From CALVUP01 sp964422195 (GTDB lineage: Bacteria > Bacillota_I > Bacilli_A > RF39 > UBA660): a DNA stretch of 63,257 nucleotides. The stretch covers positions 1 to 63,257 of the forward strand of contig CAYRAF010000002.1 in assembly GCA_964422195.1 (NCBI GenBank), given 5' to 3'. The notes under the pieces are model-generated. The model did no database searches, had not been told where the DNA came from, and saw only the letters and a list, made by a program, of their open reading frames with translations. How positions within the stretch are numbered: position 1 is the stretch's first letter; each line of letters starts with the position of its first letter. Both the position numbers and the translations under genes were made by a program. Of the stretch, positions 27,355 through 35,307 are shown piece by piece.

Positions 27355-27829
27355 ACATACTGTATGGTATATTACAAATCAACTTTACGGCTTTGGTCGA
27401 GTTGAATTTCTCTTTCTGATACTCTAGATTACTCTAAAAGCACTTTCGTTTTAAATCAGAAAACTAACTGTCGCCAGGATAGTTACTCGATTACCACTTA
27501 GTCCGCACTTTAATACTTGCAATATATACACGCTAGAGGCTTTCCCTAACATAAGTGACTATTCTTATATGCTTTTGCATTTGATATTTCATTAATTAAA
27601 AATTAAATTCCAACCAAACACTCACATCATGTACGTTATTATATTATTACTAGTGACGTGATAAAAGGAATTATCAGCCGCATGCCGTTGCGGTTATCCT
27701 TAAATCTAAAATCCTACTTACACCCCAACTTGGGCAGAAGAAGCATAAGCAAGAAGTGTCATTCGACAATTGGTAGATTTTTAGCCCTACCTTCAAATAG
27801 TATAATGACTAGCATAATGCACCACACAT
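27325..27829 (-). ncRNA. ~500-nt structured noncoding RNA, class not identified
   Basis: No convincing reading frame occupies this 560-base stretch, yet it has a consensus promoter, a perfect terminator and many hairpins, and is visibly richer in G and C than other spacers. Its second base starts a closing helix: TGTGTGGT (27828-27821) pairs with ACCATACA (27368-27361), and the pairing extends inward (ATTA with TAAT). Internal stems include GGTAG/CTACC (27791-27772), CCGC/GCGG (27693-27678) and TTCTGAT/ATCAGAA (27461-27414). I do not find the RNase P marker GAGGAAAGTCC or tmRNA ends. Large RNAs such as ROOL, GOLLD or OLE are possible; so is a leader of the next gene. Confidence 0.8.
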
Positions 27830-27835
27830 GTATGA

Positions 27836-27864
27836 ATTATAGCATATTTTTGAGTATATGTCAA
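27836..27864 (-). promoter_or_regulatory. Consensus promoter of the large RNA
   Basis: Minus strand: perfect TTGACA (27864-27859), exactly 17 bases, perfect TATAAT (27841-27836). The strongest promoter in the window; start near 27829. Confidence 0.95.
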
Positions 27865-27872
27865 CTTGTCAG

Positions 27873-28250
27873 CTACTCTACTGTAGTTTCCCAAAGCCCA
27901 TGTTTATTACAATATGCATATAATTTACCAGTATTTACATCATCAAATACACCTGTTGCCTCAATTCCTGGTTCAAAATAAATATATTCTTCACGACTTT
28001 CTGTTATGAAACAAATCCACTCTATATAATGATCATCATCCATTACATGGTTAACTTTTACTTCTAATTTGTTTTCTTTTCTTTCATAAGTTGGCACATG
28101 TTTTTCAAAGGCTGCATCTGTGCTATTAGGTTTTACTTCTTTCATAACTTCACCACAACAAGTAATACCACAATCATCACATGTACAGTCATTTAAAACT
28201 TTTACTAATGCACCACATTTACTACATTTCTTTATAACTAATTCTTTCAT
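27873..28250 (-). CDS. dfx: Desulfoferrodoxin (superoxide reductase)
   Basis: Reduces superoxide to hydrogen peroxide without forming oxygen, typical of anaerobes. The N-terminal desulforedoxin-like domain carries CSKCG near 9 and CC near 31 (center I iron). The C-terminal domain has the His4-Cys center II: EKHVP near 50, NHVMD and DHYIEW near 68-75, and the late CNKH near 112. The 125-residue length fits the two-iron class. It lies next to the broken superoxide dismutase and a nitroreductase; the group reads as oxygen-stress genes. Confidence 0.95.
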   Translation of the reverse strand: MKELVIKKCSKCGALVKVLNDCTCDDCGITCCGEVMKEVKPNSTDAAFEKHVPTYERKENKLEVKVNHVMDDDHYIEWICFITESREEYIYFEPGIEATGVFDDVNTGKLYAYCNKHGLWETTVE

Positions 28251-28296
28251 CTTTACCTCCTATTATTATTATAATATAAAATAAAGAAAAAAACTA

Positions 28297-28895
28297 CTAC
28301 TTGTAGTTTTCATTAGCATAAGAAAAATTTGCTACTTCAAAAAAGTTATCTAAATATTCTTTTTTATTGTTTTTATAATTTAAATAATATGCATGTTCCC
28401 ACATATCTACAGTAAATAGCGGGGTATACCCAAACATATAAGGACTATCTTGATTTGCCGTATTTATGATATCTATACTTTTATCTTTTTTCTCTACTAA
28501 AAATGTATATCCTGATCCTTTTATACTTAAAGCCATATTTATAAATTCTTCTTTAAATTTTTCAAAAGAAGAATACTTATTCTTAATAACTTGTAGTAAA
28601 TCTCCTTTTACTTCTTCTTATCATGAATATCAATACTTTTCCAATATAAATCATGATTTACTACTCCACCTAGATTAAATAATATATCATTTCTATCTTC
28701 AATATTAAAGCTTTCCATTTTCTTATATATTTCTTCTGGTGGATAGGAAAAAGAAAAGTTGTTTTTAATAAGTAACTTATTTAAATTGTTTAAGTAGTTT
28801 CTTTCATGTTTATTATGATGTAATCCTAATATATGTGTATCAATATAAGGCTCTAAATCTTGATATAAAAAAGGTAATGGTTTTAATGTATACAT
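28297..28895 (-). pseudogene. sodA: Fe/Mn superoxide dismutase, interrupted by a frameshift
   Basis: Two frames together give one superoxide dismutase. The N-terminal part (28895 to about 28611) has the family start LKPLPFLYQDLEPYID, HHNKHERNYLNNLN and NLGGVVNHDLYW; the C-terminal part (about 28614 to 28297) has GDLLQ, SFEKFKEEF, KGSGYTFLV and VDMWEHAYYLNY. All four metal ligands (two His, then Asp and His) survive. The frames meet in AAGAAGAAGTAAAAGG: one base missing or two extra. Either a recent real mutation or an assembly error in a purine-rich run; the intact flanks favour a very recent event. Confidence 0.85.
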
Positions 28896-28931
28896 AAATT
28901 CCTCCTATATATAATACGTATATAATTATAC

Positions 28932-29495
28932 TTATTCACACCATTCCATAATTTTATTTAACTTTTTTCTAGGTGCTTGTTTTGGGGTTTCATTTGCATA
29001 TCCAATTGCTAAGGTACAGTTTAATTCTAAATTATCATGATTAAGCATTTTAGCTACTTCTTCTGATACATATACTGTATCTCTTATCCAAAGTGTTCCA
29101 AGTCCTAAATCAACTGCTCTTAAACACATATTTTCAACACATCCTCCTATTGATAGATTATCTCCCTCTGTCCAGATGCTATCTTTTTCCTTAAATATAC
29201 AAACTAATACTGGTGCTTGCTTAATAACGTATGCTGTAGATTCTACACTACTAGGGGCTTTAATTCTCTTATCTTCTTCTCTTTCATCATTATTCTTTGT
29301 ATAATTTATCATTAAATCTGCGACTTGATCTTTTATTTTATTTTTCAAAACTACAAAATACCATGGTTGCCTGTTTTTGGCAGATGGAGCAAATCTTCCA
29401 CAATTCAATATGTCCTCTATTATTTCATGAGTTACATCTGTTTCTTTAAAATTTCTAATACTTCTTCTATTTTCTATACTTTCTTTTAATTCCAT
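28932..29495 (-). CDS. Nitroreductase family protein
   Basis: FMN-dependent oxidoreductase of the NfsA/NfsB fold. FMN contacts are visible in NRRSIRNF near 9 and APSAKNRQPW near 36; the family's GGCVENM near 117 and LWIRDT near 135 follow. The 187-residue length is typical. Likely substrates are quinones, nitro compounds or flavins; none can be chosen from sequence. It follows the unknown 184-residue gene by 16 bases and precedes the superoxide dismutase remnant. Confidence 0.9.
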   Translation of the reverse strand: MELKESIENRRSIRNFKETDVTHEIIEDILNCGRFAPSAKNRQPWYFVVLKNKIKDQVADLMINYTKNNDEREEDKRIKAPSSVESTAYVIKQAPVLVCIFKEKDSIWTEGDNLSIGGCVENMCLRAVDLGLGTLWIRDTVYVSEEVAKMLNHDNLELNCTLAIGYANETPKQAPRKKLNKIMEWCE

Positions 29496-29511
29496 TTTTA
29501 TTTATTCCTTT

Positions 29512-30066
29512 CTACCAACCAATAAGATCTCCTGAAGTCCAATGAGAAAAACTAGTTTTTTCCTCTTTTTTCAGTTTTTTAACATATTTACTATCATTAT
29601 AATTTTCTACATATTCATTCCACATATCAATAGCATCATCAAAATTTGCATTATGATAATAATTACTTCTATTTAAAACAACATAATTATATTTAATAAA
29701 ATCTTCAAACTCTGAATTATAACAATAAGTTTCACTATTAAAATTCGAATCTTCACCTTCTAATATTAAATATATATCTATGTAACTTAGATTATCATGT
29801 AATATGCTATTACGATCAATTGATGACAAACTTTTATAATCATTTAGTTTCTCATATTTTCTTTTCCAAAGATTAACTTTTCTTTTGCTTATCAATTCTA
29901 ACTTATATTTTCTTAACAATTCAATTACACTTCTTCTATTTTTAGGGTTTGATGAATTATAAGATAATAAAAAATCAATTGCATCATCTTCATCCATACT
30001 ATTTGCTATACCAATAATAGAATCTGTTAATATATCGTTCACTTCTTTCTTATTTTCTTCAAACAT
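29512..30066 (-). CDS. Hypothetical acidic protein
   Basis: A 184-residue soluble protein rich in Asn, Asp, Ser and Tyr; the N-terminal third is helical and Lys/Arg-rich in its second half (KYKLELISKRKVNLWKRKY), the C-terminal part ends SHWTSGDLIGW. No recognised domain. ATG at 30066 is preferred because AGGAG lies 9 bases upstream; the ATG 9 bases earlier would directly abut it. Located between the nitroreductase and the GyrI-like gene. Confidence 0.6.
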   Translation of the reverse strand: MFEENKKEVNDILTDSIIGIANSMDEDDAIDFLLSYNSSNPKNRRSVIELLRKYKLELISKRKVNLWKRKYEKLNDYKSLSSIDRNSILHDNLSYIDIYLILEGEDSNFNSETYCYNSEFEDFIKYNYVVLNRSNYYHNANFDDAIDMWNEYVENYNDSKYVKKLKKEEKTSFSHWTSGDLIGW

Positions 30067-30086
30067 AAATATCATCTCCTACAATC

Positions 30087-30506
30087 TCACTGTTTTATAT
30101 AATGTATTTTTATTTCTATATTTCCTTTGCCATCTATATATTCTAATTCATAGTCATAATACATATTATTACAATCAATATCTTTTTCATATATCATCCT
30201 TAAATTTGCTTCTTTTCCCTTGAAGCTCTTCCATTCTTTTAATTCCGGTAACTCTACCTCTAAATACTTAACTTTATATTTTGTTCTCTTAAAATCAATT
30301 TGTTTTAATTTTTCTAAAGTATCTTCATCATCAATTACACCTAAAAGATAATCAAAATATAAATAATCTTCTGACCAATTCATACCCAAACCAATTAAAT
30401 TAGTATAACCAATATGCTTAGAAACAAAGTTCCAATACGCTCCTAAATAGGATTCTTGTTCCCAATCTATACAGCGTACTCTTATTTTATATCCTTTAAA
30501 TATCAT
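30087..30506 (-). CDS. GyrI-like small-molecule-binding domain protein
   Basis: A stand-alone 139-residue protein whose layout fits the GyrI-like effector-binding fold: WNFVSKHIGYTNLIGLG near 26, YFDYLLGVID near 50, a strand KVKYLEVELPELKEWKSF near 78, and the closing YELEYIDGKGNIEIKIHY. Such proteins bind hydrophobic or cationic drugs or inhibit gyrase. It overlaps the upstream amidotransferase by 4 bases (ATGA), so it is translated with it; the AraC-type regulator two genes up carries a related domain. Confidence 0.6.
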   Translation of the reverse strand: MIFKGYKIRVRCIDWEQESYLGAYWNFVSKHIGYTNLIGLGMNWSEDYLYFDYLLGVIDDEDTLEKLKQIDFKRTKYKVKYLEVELPELKEWKSFKGKEANLRMIYEKDIDCNNMYYDYELEYIDGKGNIEIKIHYIKQ

Positions 30507-31192
30507 ATTTCTTTACTACACTCTTTTACAAATGCCTCAAAGATTGGATTCATACTTTCCATTAGTTCTAGATGCCATTTTATTCCCATTACAAATCTTT
30601 TGTTTTCAAGTTCAAATGCCTCTACTGTATTATCAATTGAACAAGTTGCAACTACTTTATACTTTTTTATTTCTTTTTCTGTTGTAATACATGTATGAAT
30701 ACTATTTACAATTAACTTTTCTTTTTTCATTATCTTAAATAGTTTTGAGTTTTTTTCTATATTAACCTCGTGTGCTATTCTTTTTCCGAATTGATTATGA
30801 AAAGTACTTCCATCAATATGCACTTTGCCACCTATTGCTCGAACTAAATTATTAAATCCTGAACAAATTCCTATAATAGGAATATCTTTTTCTATACAAA
30901 TCTTAGCTATTTCTTCTTCATACTGATTACTTACTAATCCACCTTCTAAAATAACTCCATCTAATTTTTCAATTATTGCTTCTAAATCATTTTTTTCTTC
31001 TTTTGATAATTTATAAGAATCTACTTCTTCATCTAATTTGAAATGAATATTTCTATCTGTTGGTAAAAGTCCTACTACTAAAGCATTATTTTTTATTAAA
31101 ACATATCTAATATCATCTACTATATCTAAATAATGCCACATATCACATTCCATATATGGTTTACTAACAATACCAATTATTGGTTTTTTCAT
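30503..31192 (-). CDS. Class I glutamine amidotransferase-like protein (peptidase C26)
   Basis: Resembles gamma-glutamyl-gamma-aminobutyrate hydrolases (PuuD). The catalytic triad pattern is visible: nucleophile Cys in IIGICSGFNNLV near 100, and His in MGIKWHLEL near 205 with the Glu two residues later. DGVILEGG near 75 is the usual oxyanion-side loop. The 229-residue length is normal. No polyamine genes are nearby, so the substrate is open; the regulator upstream (AraC/GyrI type) may control it. Confidence 0.8.
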   Translation of the reverse strand: MKKPIIGIVSKPYMECDMWHYLDIVDDIRYVLIKNNALVVGLLPTDRNIHFKLDEEVDSYKLSKEEKNDLEAIIEKLDGVILEGGLVSNQYEEEIAKICIEKDIPIIGICSGFNNLVRAIGGKVHIDGSTFHNQFGKRIAHEVNIEKNSKLFKIMKKEKLIVNSIHTCITTEKEIKKYKVVATCSIDNTVEAFELENKRFVMGIKWHLELMESMNPIFEAFVKECSKEI

Positions 31193-31230
31193 TTTCTCAC
31201 CTCAACAATATGTTATAAAATTATCAAAAA

Positions 31231-31270
31231 AAAAGATAAACAAATCTCGTTTTAGTTTTGTTTATCTTTT
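31231..31270 (-). terminator. Terminator of the AraC-type regulator gene
   Basis: 14-bp perfect stem (AAAAGATAAACAAA and its complement), 12-base loop, then a run of Ts on the minus strand; overlaps the stop codon at 31252. It separates the regulator from the amidotransferase. Confidence 0.9.
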
Positions 31271-32058
31271 AATTTAAAATATATAAAACAATTATTTTTT
31301 TCATAAAACTCTATTTCTGGCTCATCATCTATTTCATAATTAGTTGATTTTAACCATCTATCATATACAAAATCATATACTTTTACAATATCATTTTGTT
31401 CTTCTGATCCTACTTCAAACACAACATATTTTCCTTTTTTTATTATTATTTTTTCTGTATCTTTTAATTCTAGACTACTTCCAACATAGTATTCAAATAA
31501 TTCATTTTCATAGATAGATATACCATACATTCCTGCTTCATCAAGTTTTTTCCTTATACCGTTCTTACGTATCTTTTGATATAACTTTCTAATTTTATAT
31601 AACAAGTCATCATGATTTTTATCACATACTTTATAACAATATATTTTTATATCATCTATATCTTTAATTTCATAATGATATTCATCATCATTATTATCTT
31701 CATTTTTGAACTTGTAAATAGGAAATAATTTATAAGAATTATTACTTTTTCTACACTCGGTTGGGCTCATATTAAAATATTTTTTAAAGGCTCTAGCAAA
31801 AGATATTGATGAATCATATCCATATTTTATAGCAACATCAATTACTTTTATATCTGTTGTCTTTAACTCCTCAAATGCTTTTGATAATCTTCTTCTACGA
31901 ATATACTCCGAAAGTGAATAATTAGTTAAAAACATAAAGATTCTTTGTAAAGTATATTCAGACACTCCAACTATTCTCGCTAATTTTTTATAAGAAATTT
32001 CTTCTGTTAAATTCTCTTCTATATAATCAATTGCTTCATTTAATAAATCATAATTCAT
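31252..32058 (-). CDS. AraC-family regulator with GyrI-like effector domain
   Basis: Rob/SoxS-like layout: an N-terminal double helix-turn-helix (about 1-105: ISYKKLARIVGVSEYTLQRI, then DVAIKYGYDSSISFARAFKK and the closing MSPTECR) followed by a C-terminal GyrI-like ligand domain (about 120-268: YYVGSSLE, KGKYVVFEV, YDFVYDRWL). Such proteins activate efflux or detoxification genes when a lipophilic ligand binds. The targets are probably close by, for example the downstream amidotransferase/GyrI pair, although a strong terminator lies between. Complete and typical in length at 268 residues. Confidence 0.9.
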   Translation of the reverse strand: MNYDLLNEAIDYIEENLTEEISYKKLARIVGVSEYTLQRIFMFLTNYSLSEYIRRRRLSKAFEELKTTDIKVIDVAIKYGYDSSISFARAFKKYFNMSPTECRKSNNSYKLFPIYKFKNEDNNDDEYHYEIKDIDDIKIYCYKVCDKNHDDLLYKIRKLYQKIRKNGIRKKLDEAGMYGISIYENELFEYYVGSSLELKDTEKIIIKKGKYVVFEVGSEEQNDIVKVYDFVYDRWLKSTNYEIDDEPEIEFYEKNNCFIYFKLKDKQN

Positions 32059-32073
32059 ACATATAACTTCCTT

Positions 32074-32730
32074 TTATCTTACTTTTACAAATTCTCCTTT
32101 TGAATCTTCAATTAATTCATTTACTTCTATATCAAGATCTTTTGTAGGTAAAACTGGTAATTTTATAAAATATCCATCAATCATAGAATATACCTCTTTT
32201 AAATTATCATCTAATTTCTTATAAGAAAGTTTAGATTTTCTTTGTAGTGAGTATCCATTATATAATTCTTGTTCAAACATTTTAGCACAATTACTCTCTG
32301 CAGTAACAATAATATTTTCATTTTGACATTTTATCAATGAATAATTAGAGTAACGAATCAAAAAATCTGTAGCCACTTCTCCAAACTTCATTGCCTTAGT
32401 TTTTGCACTTTCTATATCACTAAAAATTGGGATTTTACTGAATGCTTTATCTGCGAAATCACTTTCTAAAACAACTGTTGCGACTGGATCATTTAAATCA
32501 AAATGAATCCACTGATATTCTGGATGATACTCTATCATATACATTAAAAACTTATGAGCAATAGTAGGATCTTTTTTTATTTCTTCTTTATATAAAATAT
32601 TTATAAATAACCATTCGTGTGGCAAATATGATTGTTTGTTATTTTGAGCAATATGAGAAATATCATGATAAATGACTTTTTTATTCTCACTATAGTCAGT
32701 ATATAATCCTGAGTTATCATATAGTTCCAT
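32074..32730 (-). CDS. Hypothetical protein
   Basis: A 218-residue soluble protein without signal peptide or membrane helix. Aromatic-rich first half (LPHEWLFINILY near 37, YQWIHFDLND near 72), then a charged helical C-terminal half. I see no known motif. It starts a possible two-gene unit with the AraC-type regulator, whose ATG is 15 bases after this stop, so it may share regulation with it. Confidence 0.6.
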   Translation of the reverse strand: MELYDNSGLYTDYSENKKVIYHDISHIAQNNKQSYLPHEWLFINILYKEEIKKDPTIAHKFLMYMIEYHPEYQWIHFDLNDPVATVVLESDFADKAFSKIPIFSDIESAKTKAMKFGEVATDFLIRYSNYSLIKCQNENIIVTAESNCAKMFEQELYNGYSLQRKSKLSYKKLDDNLKEVYSMIDGYFIKLPVLPTKDLDIEVNELIEDSKGEFVKVR

Positions 32731-32792
32731 ACTATCGTCTCTCTTTCTTATTCCATATTATAATGCTTTTTATATTAAAACACAATAAAAAA

Positions 32793-32811
32793 AGTGATAG
32801 TATATATCGCT
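32793..32811 (-). terminator. Terminator of the coiled-coil/zinc gene
   Basis: Stem AGCGATA with TATCACT (one mismatch), 5-base loop, then TTTTTTTATTG on the minus strand. Confidence 0.7.
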
Positions 32812-32818
32812 TTAATTT

Positions 32819-33454
32819 CTACCAATGATGGACATCAGAACAATCCCAATTTTTAAAATTTTTGCTTAGGCCTAATCTTTTAGCCCTACTTATTTGTCTT
32901 TCTTCTGTTACCGGTTTATATCTCATATTATCTAGAGCAATTTCAAAGTATACAGTTGTCGTATCATCATCAATATCAGGATGTGCTTCTTTTATTTTTT
33001 TATATATCGCTGTTGCTAATTCTAGATTACATGGTGTAGTTATATCAGGCTCTGCTATATTTAAAAATATATTATTATCATATAATTCTTTTAAATAATT
33101 ATACATTATTTGCTGATCAGTTGATAAATCATTTATATCATAACCTTGTTCTATAACTTTACTCAAAATACTAGTATCCAAGCCACACTTTATACAACCA
33201 CAAGAAGGATAAACTCTGCCTTCATAACTATCGTGATTTATGTTATGACGAACAAATATATGATCACAATTTTCATATTTTTCCATTTGTAATTGTTCAT
33301 ATAATTCGTTTTGTTTTTCCTCTAAATTAGCATTTCGTCTTTTTAATTTATTGTACTTTTGAATTATTATAATTTTATGCATTTCATTAATTTCATCTAA
33401 AATTTTTTCTCTTTCTTTTAATAGCTCAAAATATTTTTTTTCTAATTCAGTCAT
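32819..33454 (-). CDS. Hypothetical protein with coiled coil and Cys/His cluster
   Basis: A 211-residue protein. Residues 1-58 form a highly charged helical, likely coiled-coil segment. A Cys/His group follows near 63-92 (CDHIFV, then YPSCGCIKCG), resembling a zinc ribbon with CxC and CxxC spacing. The C-terminal half is alpha-helical and ends in DCSDVHHW. No family recognised; a structural zinc site is inferred. Single gene with its own terminator, next to tRNA-Leu. Confidence 0.6.
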   Translation of the reverse strand: MTELEKKYFELLKEREKILDEINEMHKIIIIQKYNKLKRRNANLEEKQNELYEQLQMEKYENCDHIFVRHNINHDSYEGRVYPSCGCIKCGLDTSILSKVIEQGYDINDLSTDQQIMYNYLKELYDNNIFLNIAEPDITTPCNLELATAIYKKIKEAHPDIDDDTTTVYFEIALDNMRYKPVTEERQISRAKRLGLSKNFKNWDCSDVHHW

Positions 33455-33482
33455 ATTAACCTTCCTCCCCCCAAAAAAAATA

Positions 33483-33566
33483 TGGTGCGGGAGATGGGAG
33501 TTGAACCCACACGACTTTCATCAAAGGTGTTTGAGACCTTCGCGTCTACCATTCCGCCACTCCCGC
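33483..33566 (-). tRNA. tRNA-Leu (anticodon CAA)
   Basis: Class II tRNA with long variable arm. Acceptor GCGGGAG/CTCCCGC, discriminator A and encoded CCA; anticodon stem AAGGT/ACCTT, loop CTCAAAC giving anticodon CAA, which reads TTG. An extended -10 promoter (TGGTATAAT, TATAAT at 33582-33577) lies just upstream. Confidence 0.95.
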
Positions 33567-33606
33567 ATGTATTTACATTATACCATTAACTATAAAAAAA
33601 GAAAAG

Positions 33607-34188
33607 TTAAATTTCTTCCTTTTCTTCTCTCTCTTGATACTTTGACAAATATAAATCTATTTCTTCATCATTTTGACCTTTGATTGTAATATCTTTCATT
33701 TCTGGAAGCTCCTCTATTGTTGAAAGTCCAAAATAATCTAAGAATTCTCTTGTAACTTCATATAGTATTGGTCTACCTGGAAGATCACTTCTACCACTTT
33801 CTTTAACTAATCCTTTTGCAACTAACTTCCTTATCATTTGACCGCTATAAACTCCTCTTATCTCATCAACCTGACCTCTAGTTATTTTTGGATTATATGC
33901 GATAATTGCAAGTGTCTCTAATGCTGATTGACTTAACATATTAGTAGAAGGTGCTTCTACTAATTTTTTATAATATTCTCTATGCTCTTTTTTTGTTGTT
34001 AATTTGAAAGTATCACCTAAAAATTTTATTTGAATACCTCTATCATCCTTAGAATACTTATCTCTAAGCGATGTTAAAGCTACTTTAATATCTTCTTCAG
34101 AAAACTCAGTTACTTCTTCTAATTGTTCTAAAGTTAAACCTTCATCACCTACTACAAATAATAAACCTTCAATAATTGCTTCTATCAT
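33607..34188 (-). CDS. scpB: Segregation and condensation protein ScpB
   Basis: Winged-helix kite subunit of the Smc-ScpAB condensin. Family motifs: IEGLLFVVGDEGLTLEQL at the start, SALETLAIIAYNPKITRGQVDEIRG near 88, GLVKESGRSDLPGRPILYEVT near 130 and FLDYFGL near 152. Length 193 is typical; the tail is acidic. The ATG overlaps the scpA stop by 4 bases, so the two subunits are translated together. The scpAB pair next to spoVA mirrors the Bacillus ypuGH region. Confidence 0.95.
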   Translation of the reverse strand: MIEAIIEGLLFVVGDEGLTLEQLEEVTEFSEEDIKVALTSLRDKYSKDDRGIQIKFLGDTFKLTTKKEHREYYKKLVEAPSTNMLSQSALETLAIIAYNPKITRGQVDEIRGVYSGQMIRKLVAKGLVKESGRSDLPGRPILYEVTREFLDYFGLSTIEELPEMKDITIKGQNDEEIDLYLSKYQEREEKEEI

Positions 34189-34904
34189 TCTATTACCTCA
34201 CATACTATATTATCAAAATTCTTTTCTTGTTTTATTAATAATTCACGCTTTTTAGCCATCTCAAGTATTGTTAAAAAAGTAACTACAATATATTCCTTTG
34301 TAACTTCTTCAAATAAATCAAAAAAGTCTACTTTCTTCTTTTGTTTTAAAATATTCTTTATTTCCCTACTTCTCTTTTCTACTGATATTTCCCTAGTAGT
34401 AACATTAGTTTTTAATGGCTTATCAAACTCTTTTCTTTGTAATAATTTTTGAAAAGCTTCCATTAAATCATCCAATGATAAATCACTATTAATTACTACC
34501 CCATCCTCTTGATACTCACGCAAACTCTCAGGTAATTTCGTATGAATATCTTTTCTTTTTGTTTCTAATTCTTTAAATTCTTTAGTTAAATCTTTATATT
34601 TTTGATATTCTACTAATCTTTGAATTAAAGCTTCTCTAGGATCAATTTCCTCTTCTTCATTTTCTTCTTGCTTAGAATTTGGAAGTAATAACTTAGATTT
34701 TAACTCGATAAGTTCTGATGCCATAACTAAATAACTACTAGCAATATCTAGATTCATTTCTTTCATTGCCTCAATATAATTTAAATATTGTTCAATAATT
34801 TCTTCTATTTTTACTTCCCATATATCTACCTTTGCTTCTTTAATTAAATGAAGAAGTAGATCAAGGGGCCCTTCAAACTCATTTATTTTTACTTTATATT
34901 CCAT
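34185..34904 (-). CDS. scpA: Segregation and condensation protein ScpA
   Basis: Kleisin subunit that bridges the Smc heads. The N-terminal kleisin motif FEGPLDLLLHLIKEAKVDI is near 9, the helical middle contains YLVMASELIELKSKLLLP near 62, and the C-terminal winged helix ends with VTFLTILEMAKKRELLIKQ. The ATG at 34904 (MEYKVK) is chosen because a GGTG site precedes it; the ATG 12 bases further up has none. Length is then 239 residues, normal for the family. Confidence 0.95.
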   Translation of the reverse strand: MEYKVKINEFEGPLDLLLHLIKEAKVDIWEVKIEEIIEQYLNYIEAMKEMNLDIASSYLVMASELIELKSKLLLPNSKQEENEEEEIDPREALIQRLVEYQKYKDLTKEFKELETKRKDIHTKLPESLREYQEDGVVINSDLSLDDLMEAFQKLLQRKEFDKPLKTNVTTREISVEKRSREIKNILKQKKKVDFFDLFEEVTKEYIVVTFLTILEMAKKRELLIKQEKNFDNIVCEVIE

Positions 34905-34956
34905 ATTTAACACCATTTTAATTATACAAAATTATTTAATATTTGACAAATAGTTC

Positions 34957-34985
34957 TTGAAGATAACATTTTTTTTATTTATAAT
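34957..34985 (+). promoter_or_regulatory. Promoter of the RNHCP gene
   Basis: TTGAAG (34957-34962), 17-base spacer, perfect TATAAT (34980-34985). The predicted start near 34992 coincides with the A of the first ATG, which would make the mRNA leaderless. Confidence 0.75.
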
Positions 34986-34991
34986 TAACTT

Positions 34992-35297
34992 ATGAAAAGA
35001 TTTAATATGATTGAAGAAAACTTTATATGTGAACATTGTGGTAAAGAAGTTAGTACTTTAGGATATACTGCTAGAGACCATTGCCCTTATTGCTTATATT
35101 CAAAACATGTAGATATATTACCTGGAGATAGAAAAAACGAATGTAAGGGATTATTAAGACCTATCGGTATTGAAAAATATAAAGATACATTTAAGATTTT
35201 ATATCAATGTGAACAATGTAGAATTAAGCATAAAAATATTATGGCAAATGATGATGATATGAGCAAAATAATAGAGTTATCTAATATAGATAGATAA
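34992..35297 (+). CDS. RNHCP domain protein
   Basis: A 101-residue zinc-binding protein of the RNHCP family. It shows ICEHCG near 12, the name motif in the form RDHCPYCLYSKHVD near 28 (Asp replaces Asn), PGDR near 44, and CEQCR near 75, giving two CxxC pairs plus His. Function of the family is unknown; relatives are often found with translation genes. No Shine-Dalgarno precedes the ATG at 34992; a second in-frame ATG at 35007 is the alternative start. It is transcribed towards the spoVA genes and ends in a strong terminator. Confidence 0.88.
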   Translation: MKRFNMIEENFICEHCGKEVSTLGYTARDHCPYCLYSKHVDILPGDRKNECKGLLRPIGIEKYKDTFKILYQCEQCRIKHKNIMANDDDMSKIIELSNIDR

Positions 35298-35307
35298 CTC
35301 TTTTTTT
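35273..35307. terminator. Bidirectional terminator between RNHCP gene and spoVAE
   Basis: 10-bp stem AGAGTTATCT/AGATAACTCT with 9-base loop, followed by a run of Ts on the plus strand. It overlaps the RNHCP stop and lies right after spoVAE on the minus strand. Confidence 0.88.

Noticed and set aside
27325..27829. RNase P RNA or tmRNA as identity of the large RNA
   Set aside because: No GAGGAAAGTCC-type P4 sequence and no tRNA-like ends or tag-coding frame could be found on either strand. A covariance model search could overturn this.
27658..27981. 107-residue plus-strand frame
   Set aside because: It crosses the large RNA, its promoter and the end of the desulfoferrodoxin gene; no ribosome site, odd composition and no family likeness. 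It is a chance frame in structured RNA sequence.
28605..28625. Programmed -1 frameshift in the superoxide dismutase gene
   Set aside because: The junction AAGAAGAAGTAA is not a standard slippery heptamer, and this family is not known to use recoding.
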